From Burkholderiales bacterium (GTDB taxonomy: Bacteria > Pseudomonadota > Gammaproteobacteria > Burkholderiales > Usitatibacteraceae), in the NCBI GenBank assembly GCA_017853245.1, contig JAFMJY010000007.1:1-43852 (forward strand): DNA of 43,852 nucleotides. Reading direction: 5' to 3'. Numbering within the stretch: the first letter of the stretch is position 1; the number at the start of each line of letters is the position of its first letter. Shown here piece after piece: positions 1 through 8,964 of this stretch. A program made the position numbers and the translations under genes. The notes below the pieces were generated by a model. It did no database searches. It worked only from the letters and a program-made list of their open reading frames with translations, and was not told the DNA's origin.

Positions 1-27
1 GAGTTCAGACGTGTGCTCTTCCGATCT
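1..27. other. Illumina TruSeq adapter remnant (not biological)
   Basis: The first 27 bases are the end of the Illumina TruSeq read-2 adapter in reverse-complement orientation, ending in the familiar GCTCTTCCGATCT. They are an untrimmed library artefact at a contig end. They create false peptides: MCSSDL reading rightward, and a C-terminal IGRAHV plus stop appended to glgC reading leftward. Real sequence begins at base 28. Confidence 0.97.
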
Positions 28-1000
28 CAATTGCCGACCCGCGCCGGCCGTCGAGGTCGTGCACGAATTTGGCCGGCGGCGTGATCTCCGCGTAGGTCCA
101 GATGGGCCAGTCCCGGTCGTAGAGGTCGAGCTCGGGCACCACGGCCGTGAGGTCAATGTTGGCTTCCCAGTAGGCATCGAGGGTTCCCACGTCCCGCCAA
201 TAGGCCTCTCCTTCGGCGCGCGACCGGACGCAGCTGTCCGAGAAGCGGTGCGCCACGGCCTTGGCGTTGGCAACCAGCCACGGAATGATGTCGTGGCCGA
301 AGTCCCGGTGCGAGTGCGGGTCCGCGGCATCGCGGCGCAGTTGCTCGGCAAGAGCCTGCCGCCGAAACGCGTAGATGCCCATGCTCGCGAGGCACCACCC
401 GGGGCGGCCAGGAATTTCCGGCGGGGTTTCCGGCTTCTCGAGAAACGAGAGGATCCGGCCCTCCGCGTCCACGTGCATGATCCCGAACCCTGACGCGTCC
501 TTCACGGGCACCTCGACACAGCCGACTGTGACGTCCGCGTCCGAGTTCACGTGCTGGACCAGCATGCGCTCGTAATCCATCTTGTAGATGTGGTCGCCGG
601 CAAGAACGACGACGAACTCCGGGGCGTACCCCGAGATGATGTCGAGGTTCTGGAAGACGGCGTCCGCCGTGCCGGCGTACCACTGGCTGTCGCCCAGCCG
701 CTGGCTCGCCGGGAGGATATCGAAGGACTCGTTTCGCACCGGCTGCAGGAAGTTCCAGCCCCGCTGCAGGTGGCGGATGAGGCTGTGGGCCTTGTATTGC
801 GTGGCCACCGCAATGCGACGAATGCCGGAATTGAGCGCATTGGACAGCGCGAAGTCGACGATGCGCGACTTGCCGCCGAAGTACACCGCCGGCTTCGCCC
901 GCCAATCCGTGAGCTCCAGCAGCCGGGTGCCGCGGCCACCCGCAAGGACGTACGCCATGGTCGAGCGTGAGAGCGGCGTCGAGTAGCTGACTTTTTCCAT
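28..1000 (-). CDS. glgC: Glucose-1-phosphate adenylyltransferase (ADP-glucose pyrophosphorylase), 3' end missing
   Basis: GlgC makes ADP-glucose from ATP and glucose-1-phosphate, the committed step of bacterial glycogen synthesis in the cytoplasm. The N-terminal nucleotidyltransferase domain is present: AGGRGTRL near residue 18, the GTADAV loop, [18 protein letters not shown] and [10 protein letters not shown]. About 324 codons are present, against roughly 420-430 in the family. The frame runs into adapter just after the PPAKFV segment, so the C-terminal left-handed beta-helix domain is lost at the contig edge, not by mutation. The ATG at 1000 is chosen because GGAGG lies four bases upstream; an open frame continues further upstream but overlaps glgB and has no conserved sequence. 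It is the last gene of a glgP-glgB-glgC run, 20 bases after glgB. Confidence 0.93.
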
Positions 1001-1020
1001 GGGGCCTCCGTGGGGCGGGC

Positions 1021-3210
1021 TCAGCCTTGCTCGGGCGCGAACCAGACAGCCGCCAGCGGCGGCAAGGTGAGGGTAGTCGAAAACGGCAGCCCGGTGGCGC
1101 CGATTGACTCGGCGCAAACACGGCCCGCGTTGCCGAGGTTGGAACCGCCGTAGTGGGCTCCGTTTGTGTTGAGGATTTCCTGCCAGTGGCCACCCTGGGG
1201 CAAGGCAACACGGTAATCGTGCCGGGGAACCGGCGTGAAGTTGAACGCAGCGACCACCGGGCGTGCGCCGTCGCCCCCGAAGCGGGCCCAGGCGAACACG
1301 GAACTCACGGCGTCGTCCACCACCAGCCAGCGAAAGCCTTCCGGCTCGCAGTCGCGCTCGTGCAGGGCGCGCTCGTCCCGGTACAGCCGGTTCAGGTCGG
1401 CGACGAGGCGCTGGGCGCCGGCGTGCCAGTCGATGCCAAGCAGGCTCCAGTCGAGCTCGGCGTCATGGTTCCACTCCCGTCCCTGGGCGAACTCCTGGCC
1501 CATGAAGAGGTGCTTCTTGCCCGGATAGGCCCAGAGAAAGGCGAGGTAAGCGCGCAGCCCGGCGAACTTCTGCCAGGCGTCCCCCGGCGAGCGGGTGAGG
1601 AGCGAGCCCTTGCCGTGCACCACCTCGTCATGGGAGATCGGCAGCACGAAGTTCTCGGACCACGCATACATCATGCCGAAGGTCATCTTGCTGTGATGCC
1701 ACGCGCGATGAACGGGGTCTTCGCGCAGGTAGGCCAGCGTGTCGTTCATCCAGCCCATGTTCCATTTGAAGCCGAATCCCAGGCCGCCGGACCACGTCGG
1801 GCTCGACACGCCAGGCCAGGCGGTGGATTCCTCCGCGAGCGTGATGACGCCCGGATAGGTGCCGTAGACCGTCTCGTTCAGCCGCTTGAGGAAGGCGATC
1901 GCCTCGAGGTTCTCGTTGCCGCCGTGGGCGTTGGGAACCCACTCGCCGGGCTTGCGGGAGTAGTCGAGGTAGAGCATGGAGGCAACGGCGTCGACGCGCA
2001 GGCCGTCGACGTGGTAGTGATCCAGCCAGTAGAGCGCGTTGGCGATGAGGTAGTTCGCCACCTCGCGCCGGCCAAAATTGAAGACGGCGGTGTTCCAATC
2101 GGGGTGAAAGCCCTGGCGCGGGTCCTCGTGCTCGTAGAGCGCGGTGCCGTCGAAGCGCGCGAGGCCGTGCTCGTCGACGGGAAAGTGCGCGGGAACCCAG
2201 TCGAGCAGCACTCCGACGCCCGCTGCGTGGCAGCGATCCACGAATCGGGCGAAACCCTCGGGGGCGCCGAAGCGGGCTGTGGGCGCGTAGAGCCCGATCG
2301 GCTGATAGCCCCAGGAGCCGTCCAGGGGATGCTCGCTCACCGGCATCAGCTCGACATGGGTGAATCCCTGCTCGGCCACGTACGGCACGAGCGACTCGGC
2401 GAGCTCGTCCCACGAGTACCAGCGGCCATCGGGGTGGCGGCGCCAGGAGCCTGCGTGGACCTCATAGATGGCCATCGGGAAGCGACGGGGGTCGCGGCGT
2501 GCGCGCGCCTTCATCCACGCCTCATCCGTCCACGGGAACGGCGCCGGGTTGGCGACCACGGAGGCGGTGGAGGGGCGAAGCTCCGCCTGGAAGCCCACCG
2601 GGTCGGCCTTGAGCGGCAGCAGTGTTCCCTGCGAGCCGATGACCTCGTACTTGTAGATCGTGCCGGCGCCGAGGCCGGGGGCAAAGATTTCCCAGACGCC
2701 GTTGTCCGCACGACGGCGCATGACGTGGCGCCGGCCGTCCCAGCCATTGAAGTCGCCCACCACGGAGACGCGGTGCGCGTTCGGCGCCCAAACGGCGAAG
2801 TGCGTTCCCGCCACGCCTTCGTGGGCCATCGCATGGGCGCCCAGTCGTTCGTAGAGGCGCGCGTGCGTGCCTTCCCCGAGGAGCCAATCGTCCATCGGGC
2901 CCAGCACCGGGCCGAACGCGTAGGGGTCTTCCGTCACCCAGCGCGTGTCGCCGCGGCGTGCCGCGAGGCGGTAGCGCTGGCGCTGCGCGAGCGCTCCCTC
3001 GAAGAAACCTGCGGGGTGTCGTAGCGTCAGCGAAGTCAGCACATGGCCAGCTTCGTCCACGGCGTCGAGCGACTCCGCGCCCGGGATGAACGCTCGCAGG
3101 CGCCAGGCGTCACCCTGGGGATGCAGCCCCAGCACCGAGAAGGGGTCCCCGTGGCGGCCATGGGCGATCGCGTCCACGACGCCGTCGGGCAGGGCCCGGT
3201 CCATGGCCAT
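1021..3210 (-). CDS. glgB: 1,4-alpha-glucan branching enzyme
   Basis: GlgB cuts alpha-1,4-glucan chains and re-attaches them as alpha-1,6 branches during glycogen synthesis. The 729-residue protein has the usual full architecture: an N-terminal GlgB domain (about 1-115), a CBM48 domain (about 125-220, GDFNGWDG), the GH13 barrel, and a C-terminal beta domain. The catalytic triad is visible as nucleophile D407 (GLRVDAV), acid/base E460 (TLAEEST) and D528 (PISHDEV), each two residues offset from E. coli numbering. The start is three bases after the glgP stop, so translational coupling is likely. A second in-frame ATG lies two codons downstream, and no strong Shine-Dalgarno site separates the two choices. 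Confidence 0.97.
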   Translation of the reverse strand: MAMDRALPDGVVDAIAHGRHGDPFSVLGLHPQGDAWRLRAFIPGAESLDAVDEAGHVLTSLTLRHPAGFFEGALAQRQRYRLAARRGDTRWVTEDPYAFGPVLGPMDDWLLGEGTHARLYERLGAHAMAHEGVAGTHFAVWAPNAHRVSVVGDFNGWDGRRHVMRRRADNGVWEIFAPGLGAGTIYKYEVIGSQGTLLPLKADPVGFQAELRPSTASVVANPAPFPWTDEAWMKARARRDPRRFPMAIYEVHAGSWRRHPDGRWYSWDELAESLVPYVAEQGFTHVELMPVSEHPLDGSWGYQPIGLYAPTARFGAPEGFARFVDRCHAAGVGVLLDWVPAHFPVDEHGLARFDGTALYEHEDPRQGFHPDWNTAVFNFGRREVANYLIANALYWLDHYHVDGLRVDAVASMLYLDYSRKPGEWVPNAHGGNENLEAIAFLKRLNETVYGTYPGVITLAEESTAWPGVSSPTWSGGLGFGFKWNMGWMNDTLAYLREDPVHRAWHHSKMTFGMMYAWSENFVLPISHDEVVHGKGSLLTRSPGDAWQKFAGLRAYLAFLWAYPGKKHLFMGQEFAQGREWNHDAELDWSLLGIDWHAGAQRLVADLNRLYRDERALHERDCEPEGFRWLVVDDAVSSVFAWARFGGDGARPVVAAFNFTPVPRHDYRVALPQGGHWQEILNTNGAHYGGSNLGNAGRVCAESIGATGLPFSTTLTLPPLAAVWFAPEQG

Positions 3211-3213
3211 GGC

Positions 3214-5682
3214 CTAGGAGGCTCGCGGGGCCGTGCCCCAGATGTCGCGCCCGTACTCGGCGATCGTGCGGTCGGAGGAAAACCATCCCATCCCGGCGGT
3301 GTTGAGCACCGCGCAGCGCCACCACTGGGCGCGATCGAGCCAAAGCTGGGCCACCCGGCGTTGCGTCGAGCGGTACGCGTCGAAGTCCGCGCAGGCCATG
3401 AAGTAATCGCGGTGGCGCAACCCGTCAACCAGGTCGTGGTAGCGGGAGCGGTCGTCAGGCGAGAAAGCGCCGTCCTGCAGCGCGTCAAGCGCCTCGGCGA
3501 GTGCGGGGGAGGCGGCGATTTCCTCGGCCATGTCGAGCCCGCGGGACCGACGGGCCGCCACCTGTTCGGCCGTGAGGCCAAAGATGAACAGGTTCTCGGC
3601 GCCCACGTGGTCGCGCATCTCGATGTTCGCGCCATCGAGCGTGCCAATGGTGAGCGCGCCGTTGAGGGCGAGCTTCATGTTTCCGGTGCCGGAGGCCTCC
3701 ATGCCGGCAGTCGAGATTTGCTCGGACAGGTCCGCAGCCGGAATCACGGCTTCGGCGAGGCTCACGTTGTAGTTGGGCAGGAACACCACCCGCAGCAGGC
3801 CACGCAGCGCCGGGTCGTGGTTCACCACCCGCGCGATGTCGTTGGCCAGCTTGATGATGAGCTTGGCTTGGCGGTAGCCGGCGGCGGCCTTGCCGGAGAA
3901 AACCTTCACGCGCGGGACCCAGGGGCGGGTGGGGAAAGCGCGCATTTCGCTGTGCAGGGCAATGGTGTCGAGGAGGTTCAGCAGTTGCCGCTTGTACTCG
4001 TGCACGCGCTTGATCTGCACATCGAAGAGGGCGTCCGGGTCGACCGTGACGCCGCAGCGCTCGAGGACGACGCCCGCGAGCGCCACCTTGTTGGCGCGCC
4101 GAACGGCGGCAAAGCGCTCGCGAAAGGCCGCATCGTCAGCCAGGGAAGGCAGCGCCTGAAGCGGGCGAGCGTCATCCAGCAACGACGGGCCGAGCGCCTC
4201 GGTGAGGAGGGCCGTGAGGCCCGGGTTCGCCTGGAAAAGCCAGCGCCGGAAGGTGATGCCGTTGGTCTTGTTGACGATCCGCTCGGGGTAGAGCCCATGC
4301 AAGTCGCGAAAGACGGTCTTGCGCATGAGTTCGGTGTGCAGCGCCGAGACGCCGTTGACGCGTCGCGAGCCAATGAAGGCCAGGTTGCCCATTCGCACGT
4401 GTCGCGCATGGTCTTCCTCGATCAGCGACACGGCGGCGAGCAGCGCCGGGTCGTCCCGGCCCGAGGCCCGCAGGCCATCCAGGTGGTGGGCGTTGATGAG
4501 GTAGATGATCTGCAGGTGCCGCGGCAGGAGCCCCTGCATCAGCGGCACTCCCCATTTCTCCAGCGCCTCGGGCAACAGCGTGTGGTTGGTGTAGTGGAAG
4601 ACCGAGGTGGTGATGCGCCACGCCTCGTCCCAGGCAAACCCGTTTTCGTCCACCAGCAAGCGCATCAGCTCCGGTACCGCGATCGCCGGGTGAGTGTCAT
4701 TCAGCTGGATGGCTACATGGTCCGGCAGGGAGCGCAGGTCGCCGTGTTCGGCCTTGTGGCGGCGAAGCAGGTCCTGCAGCGACGCCGACGAGAAGAAGAT
4801 CTCCTGTCGCAGGCGCAGCTCGTGGCCCGCGGGGGTCTCGTCGCTGGGATAGAGCACCCGGGAGATGGCCTCCAGCCGAACGCGATCGGCAAGCGCGCCG
4901 ACATGGTCGCCGCGGTTGAAGTCCTCCAGCACGATCGGGTGATCCGCGCGCGCCGACCACAGCCGCAGCGTATTCACGTGCTTGCCGCGCCAGCCTGGGA
5001 TGGGCGTGTCGTAGGCAACGGCATTGACGCTTTCCGCCGGATGCCAGACGGAGCGAGGCTGCCCGTCGGGCCCGGGCACCTGGTCGACGTGCCCGCCGAA
5101 GCCCACCACATAGGAAACCTCGGGCCGGGGGAATTCCCAGGGATTGCCTCCCGAAAGCCAGCTCTCCGGCAGCTCGATCTGCCAGCCATCCTTCATCGCC
5201 TGGCGGAAGATCCCGTGGTCGTAGCGGATCCCGTAGCCATGCGCGGGAATGCCCAGCGTGGCGAGGCTCTCCATGAAGCAGGCAGCAAGCCGCCCGAGGC
5301 CGCCGTTGCCCAGCGCCGCGTCGGGTTCGACGGCGCGCACCCGCTCGTAGTCGACGCCGAGGCCCCCCAGCGCAGCGCGCGCGGCGTCGGCAAGGCCCAT
5401 GTTCGAAAGCGCGTCGTGCAGCAGGCGGCCGAGCAGGAACTCGAACGAGAAGTAGTAGACGCGCTTGCGCCGCTCCGCATAGGTCTCTCGCGTCGACTGC
5501 ATCCAGCGCTCGACGATGCGGTCGCGTGCCACGAGGGCCGTCGCCACGAACCAGTCGTGGTCCTGGGCATGCTCGGGGTCCTTGCCGACGGCGTAGACGA
5601 GCTTGTGCAGGATCGCATCCTGGAACGCGGGAACGCTCAGTGGCTCAGCGGGGCGCGGGGCCAAGGGTGAGTCCGGGCTCAT
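3214..5682 (-). CDS. glgP: Glycogen/maltodextrin phosphorylase
   Basis: This enzyme releases glucose-1-phosphate from the non-reducing ends of glycogen using phosphate and pyridoxal phosphate. The 822-residue length is normal for bacterial phosphorylases. The PLP-lysine motif EASGTGNMK is intact with the lysine at about residue 670, followed by NGALTIGTLDGAN. N-terminal family signatures are also present: YYFSFEFLLGR, LGNGGLGRLAAC and the GYGIRYDHG loop. The start ATG directly abuts the TAG stop of the upstream amidohydrolase with no intervening base. glgB follows after three bases. Breakdown (glgP) and synthesis (glgB, glgC) are therefore encoded on one strand with almost no spacing. Confidence 0.97.
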   Translation of the reverse strand: MSPDSPLAPRPAEPLSVPAFQDAILHKLVYAVGKDPEHAQDHDWFVATALVARDRIVERWMQSTRETYAERRKRVYYFSFEFLLGRLLHDALSNMGLADAARAALGGLGVDYERVRAVEPDAALGNGGLGRLAACFMESLATLGIPAHGYGIRYDHGIFRQAMKDGWQIELPESWLSGGNPWEFPRPEVSYVVGFGGHVDQVPGPDGQPRSVWHPAESVNAVAYDTPIPGWRGKHVNTLRLWSARADHPIVLEDFNRGDHVGALADRVRLEAISRVLYPSDETPAGHELRLRQEIFFSSASLQDLLRRHKAEHGDLRSLPDHVAIQLNDTHPAIAVPELMRLLVDENGFAWDEAWRITTSVFHYTNHTLLPEALEKWGVPLMQGLLPRHLQIIYLINAHHLDGLRASGRDDPALLAAVSLIEEDHARHVRMGNLAFIGSRRVNGVSALHTELMRKTVFRDLHGLYPERIVNKTNGITFRRWLFQANPGLTALLTEALGPSLLDDARPLQALPSLADDAAFRERFAAVRRANKVALAGVVLERCGVTVDPDALFDVQIKRVHEYKRQLLNLLDTIALHSEMRAFPTRPWVPRVKVFSGKAAAGYRQAKLIIKLANDIARVVNHDPALRGLLRVVFLPNYNVSLAEAVIPAADLSEQISTAGMEASGTGNMKLALNGALTIGTLDGANIEMRDHVGAENLFIFGLTAEQVAARRSRGLDMAEEIAASPALAEALDALQDGAFSPDDRSRYHDLVDGLRHRDYFMACADFDAYRSTQRRVAQLWLDRAQWWRCAVLNTAGMGWFSSDRTIAEYGRDIWGTAPRAS

Positions 5683-7149
5683 CTAACGGCCTCCGCACCA
5701 GGCGAGGAAGTTCAGGAACTCGCGCCGCGTGCGCGGGCCGTGGGTGACGAAGCCCGGGTCCGCGTGCTCGAGGTAGTTCCCGCGGTCGTGTGCCACCTTG
5801 TCCGTGGCGAGGTGCCTGTCGAGCACAGCCTGGGGAACCGGGTAGATCTTGAGCGCATTGAGGCCAAAGACCTTGCCGCGCAACGCCGGCGTGATTTCCG
5901 GGTAGCCGTGCTTGTCGCGCAGCGCAGGCGCAATCTGGAAGGTGCGGAACGCCTGGATCTGGTCCTGGGGCGAGCCGTACCAGATGCTGTCCGTGCCCCA
6001 CAGGACGTTGGTGTCGCCGACTGCCCGGAAGAGCTTGCCCAGCGCATGGGCGGCGGAATCAGGGTCGCGCATGAGGAACCGCCAGGTGGAACCGAGCTCG
6101 GCGTACACGTTCGATCCGGGCCTCACGCCGGCCTGCTGCAGGCTGGTGACGAGCGAATCGATGCCGTCCGTGCGCGCCGGGTCGTGCGGGCCCTCCGGCT
6201 TTCCGGCGACGAATCCGGAGTGATAGATCAGGAAATTCACATCCGGGAAACGCTTCGCCACGCGCCCGATATCGGCGCAGGTGGAGTGCTCATACGAGCG
6301 CTGGCCGAAGGGCAGGCCCTTGTGGATGGCGATCGTCTTCACGCCCAGCTTGCGGGCGCGCTCAATCATGGCGAGGCCGGGGTCATCGTCCATCCAGAAG
6401 CCCTTGCCGTCCGGGCCCCACTGCGTATACGTCTTCCACGCGCTCACCTTGTAACGGCTGGCGAGCTCGTCCATGCCCTCGAGGTCGCCCGGCTGGTTCG
6501 GGTTCACGCGCCCATGGAGATACAGCCGGTGCGTGCCGCCGAGCCTCTCGACGATGGCGGCGGTGGCGGCAGCCTCCTCGATGGTGAGCGGCTCGCCCTC
6601 GCGCGTGGAGGGCACGAAGGAGAGCACCATCAGGTCGGTGTCCGAATCCAGGAACACGTCCTTGATGAACTCGTCCGGCCCGATGCATTGCAGGTAGTCG
6701 CGCGTGCCCGGTCCTTTCGTGGGGCCGCAGGCTTCGGTCTTGGGCATGCGCAGCGGGCGGGCGCCATCCGGCAGGCGCTTGGTCCACGCGCCGCTCGGGT
6801 TCACGAAGTGGCCCTGCACGTCGAAGATGAACTCGCGCTTGTCCAGCGCCGAGCGGGCGAGCTGGTTGTCGAGGGCTGATTCCTTGGGAAGGTCAAACCA
6901 GCCTCCCGTTCTCCCCGCAGCCGCATAGGCTTCGTTCATGGCAAGCAGCGTCGCGGCGGCGCCGGTGGCGCTGGTGAGGAACGACCGGCGCGGGATCGCG
7001 AGGCGCTTGGCGTTGCGGTCAGCGGCCTCGCGGGCGAGCGCATTGGCGTAGTCGTGCACCGGCTCGAGCGGAATGGGCGCGAACTCGCCGTTCGACGTCG
7101 AGTCGAGCTTGATAGGCAAGCGGGCGCCGTGGGGGTCGCGCGAGGACAT
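5683..7149 (-). CDS. Tat-exported amidohydrolase-family protein
   Basis: This is a 488-residue metal-dependent hydrolase of the Amidohydrolase_2 type. A twin-arginine signal (IPRRSFLTS followed by an Ala-rich hydrophobic stretch ending near YAAAG) begins around residue 52, preceded by an unusually long hydrophilic N-region; this implies export of the folded enzyme. Likely metal and catalytic positions are visible: DVQGHF at the start of the barrel, AIHKG, IYHSG and GTDSIW. The first position of the usual HxH pair is Gln here. The ATG at 7149 sits 14 bases after the upstream dehydrogenase stop; a longer open frame extends into that gene but lacks support. The substrate cannot be read from sequence. 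Its position between an acyl-CoA dehydrogenase and glgP is odd. Confidence 0.85.
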   Translation of the reverse strand: MSSRDPHGARLPIKLDSTSNGEFAPIPLEPVHDYANALAREAADRNAKRLAIPRRSFLTSATGAAATLLAMNEAYAAAGRTGGWFDLPKESALDNQLARSALDKREFIFDVQGHFVNPSGAWTKRLPDGARPLRMPKTEACGPTKGPGTRDYLQCIGPDEFIKDVFLDSDTDLMVLSFVPSTREGEPLTIEEAAATAAIVERLGGTHRLYLHGRVNPNQPGDLEGMDELASRYKVSAWKTYTQWGPDGKGFWMDDDPGLAMIERARKLGVKTIAIHKGLPFGQRSYEHSTCADIGRVAKRFPDVNFLIYHSGFVAGKPEGPHDPARTDGIDSLVTSLQQAGVRPGSNVYAELGSTWRFLMRDPDSAAHALGKLFRAVGDTNVLWGTDSIWYGSPQDQIQAFRTFQIAPALRDKHGYPEITPALRGKVFGLNALKIYPVPQAVLDRHLATDKVAHDRGNYLEHADPGFVTHGPRTRREFLNFLAWCGGR

Positions 7150-7163
7150 GTTGGTCACCGGAG

Positions 7164-8102
7164 TCAGCGCTTCGAGGGAAAGGTGGGTAGCTCGGTTGCG
7201 ATGAGGCCGAGCGCGCCCTGGAGGATGCGCTCGTAACGGGCTCGTTCGGCGGTGGCGCTCTCCACCGTCCAATCGCGAAAGCCCGCGCCGGCCTTCATGC
7301 CCGTGCGCCCGGCCGCGACGCGATCGGTCAATTCGCGGGAGGGGCTGGCCGCGTTCGAGAGGGTTGGGTAGATGGTGGCTGCCGCGGCCGAATGAATATC
7401 CAGCCCCGCGTGGTCGCGCTGCAGCAGGGGCCCGGCGGCGAGATAGCGGAACCCGAAGCCGAAGCGCACCGCGGCATCGACGTCTTCCACCGTCGCCACG
7501 CCGGATTCCACCAGCGCCAGCGCCTCGCGGCCGAGCGCGTGCTGCAGGCGATTGGCGAGAAAGCCGGGGAGGTCCTTGCGAACCAGCACCGGCACCTTGC
7601 CGGTCTCGCGCATGAAATCGGTGAGCGCCTTCGCGCCTTCGGGATCGCTCGCCGCGCCGCAGACCACTTCCACGAGCGGAACGACGTGCGCGGGCATGAA
7701 GTAATGCAAGCCATAGGCGCGTTCGGGATGTGCAATGCCCTCGGCAATGGCGCTGATCGGAAAGCTGGAGCTGTTGCTGGCCAGCACCGTGTCGGGGCGG
7801 GTGCGCGAGGCGAGGTCACGGAAGAGGGCGCGCTTGAGTTCCAGCTTCTCGGGAATCGCCTCGATCACCAGGTCGACCGCAGCCCAGGACACGTCGTCGA
7901 GGCCCGAGCGCACAACGATGCGATTGATGTCCGGGCGTGGATCCAGTTGCGAGGCGCCGCGCTCGAGCCGCGCCCCTGCGCGCTCCCGCATCCCCGAATC
8001 CGGCTCGACAAGCTGGACGCCGTGCCTGGCGCGGGCCAGGGTCAGCGCAATGTCGGCGCCCATGGTGCCGGCACCGATGACGACGGGGTTCAGAAAGCGC
8101 AT
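7164..8102 (-). CDS. 3-hydroxyacyl-CoA dehydrogenase family protein
   Basis: This is a 312-residue stand-alone NAD-dependent dehydrogenase of the 3-hydroxyacyl-CoA/3-hydroxybutyryl-CoA family. The N-terminal Rossmann motif GAGTMGADIAL lies at residues 10-20. It is followed by the family stretches EAIPEKLELK and ASNSSSFPIS, the catalytic-His region GLHYFMPAHVVPLVE, and the C-terminal helical domain starting FLANRLQHALGREAL. The ATG at 8102 has AGGA seven bases upstream. It is probably soluble and could act on hydroxybutyryl-CoA or on another 3-hydroxyacid such as L-carnitine or L-gulonate relatives. It begins the tight minus-strand run leading through the amidohydrolase into glgPBC. Confidence 0.88.
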   Translation of the reverse strand: MRFLNPVVIGAGTMGADIALTLARARHGVQLVEPDSGMRERAGARLERGASQLDPRPDINRIVVRSGLDDVSWAAVDLVIEAIPEKLELKRALFRDLASRTRPDTVLASNSSSFPISAIAEGIAHPERAYGLHYFMPAHVVPLVEVVCGAASDPEGAKALTDFMRETGKVPVLVRKDLPGFLANRLQHALGREALALVESGVATVEDVDAAVRFGFGFRYLAAGPLLQRDHAGLDIHSAAAATIYPTLSNAASPSRELTDRVAAGRTGMKAGAGFRDWTVESATAERARYERILQGALGLIATELPTFPSKR

Positions 8103-8164
8103 GGGGCGATCCTGCCGAAGGGGTGGGCTCTATTGTCGCCCAGTGGGGCTTCCGGTGGCTTGCG

Positions 8165-8917
8165 TCAGGGCGCGGCGAGCAGCCAACTCCCCCAAGCGAT
8201 GTAGATCAGCCCCATGCCCACCACGGTCCGGCGGGTCCACTTGCGGAAAGACGCATCGGTCAGGCGATCCAGCACCCGGCGCGAGAGCGTGGTGCCGATG
8301 ACTGCGCAGGCAATCAGGACCATCGCGAGCTCGGCCTCGACGGTTCCTCGCTGGGCGCTGCCCACCAGGAAGCCGAAGTAGGCGATCTTGATCAGGTGCC
8401 CCATGCTCTGGGTGACCGCCTTGGTGGCGACCACGGTGCGGCGGTCCATCTGCGAGCGAACGAAGAATACGTCGAGGATCGGCCCCGAAATGCCGGCGAT
8501 GAGCTGCAGCGTCGTGCAGACGATGCCGCACAGCAGGGGATGGCCGCGACGGCGCACGTCGAGAACCAGCTTGGGCGGCAGCGCCAGCGCGAGGAAAGGC
8601 GTCACCCCCAGCACGATGAGCGCCTCGGCCTTGCTCGCCACGGCCTGGATGCCGATGAAGCAGCCCAGCGCGATGAGCGAGCCTGCCGCGATCCCGCCCA
8701 ACACCCGCCAGTCGATCTCGCGGCGCCACAGCACCGCGCGCCAGGCATTGGACGCGAGCTGGGTGATGCCGTGCAGGACCATGGCCTCGGGGACAGAGAG
8801 CAGCGCGAGGAGCAAGCCCATGAAGACCATGCCGCCCGCCATGCCGAGGATGCCTGAAATGAACGAGGTGACGAGGGCGCCGGCGACGAGGGTCGCGGTG
8901 ATGGCGAGCGTTGGCAT
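8165..8917 (-). CDS. TauE/SafE-family permease (sulfite exporter-like)
   Basis: This is a 250-residue polytopic inner-membrane protein. About seven or eight hydrophobic segments alternate with short charged loops. The first repeat contains the SGILGMAGGMVFMG stretch typical of the TauE/SafE (DUF81) family, and the second half contains AGISGPILDVFF. Characterised members export sulfite, sulfoacetate or similar organosulfur anions, but the substrate here is unknown. The ATG at 8917 is preferred over an in-frame TTG four codons upstream. It lies 62 bases upstream of the acyl-CoA dehydrogenase on the same strand and 47 bases from the divergent MFS gene. Confidence 0.85.
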   Translation of the reverse strand: MPTLAITATLVAGALVTSFISGILGMAGGMVFMGLLLALLSVPEAMVLHGITQLASNAWRAVLWRREIDWRVLGGIAAGSLIALGCFIGIQAVASKAEALIVLGVTPFLALALPPKLVLDVRRRGHPLLCGIVCTTLQLIAGISGPILDVFFVRSQMDRRTVVATKAVTQSMGHLIKIAYFGFLVGSAQRGTVEAELAMVLIACAVIGTTLSRRVLDRLTDASFRKWTRRTVVGMGLIYIAWGSWLLAAP

Positions 8918-8944
8918 GGGCTTCGCCAACGATACCGCAAGGCC

Positions 8945-8958
8945 GGGATTAGAATCCC
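8945..8958 (+). promoter_or_regulatory. Hyphenated palindrome containing a -10-like TAGAAT just upstream of the MFS gene
   Basis: GGGATT and AATCCC form a perfect 6+6 inverted repeat with a 2-base centre. The sequence TAGAAT (8950-8955) inside it fits a sigma-70 -10 box. It ends six bases before the MFS start codon, so a transcript from it would be almost leaderless. I see no convincing -35 element. Confidence 0.35.
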
Positions 8959-8964
8959 AGGGCC

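Noticed and set aside
11-493. A plus-strand frame beginning MCSSDL at the contig start
   Set aside because: Its first codons are sequencing adapter and the rest is antisense to glgC.
3043-5670. An 875-codon open frame on the plus strand across glgP
   Set aside because: It is antisense to a full-length phosphorylase, its product resembles no family and is Arg/Val/Gly-rich in the way typical of high-GC shadow frames.
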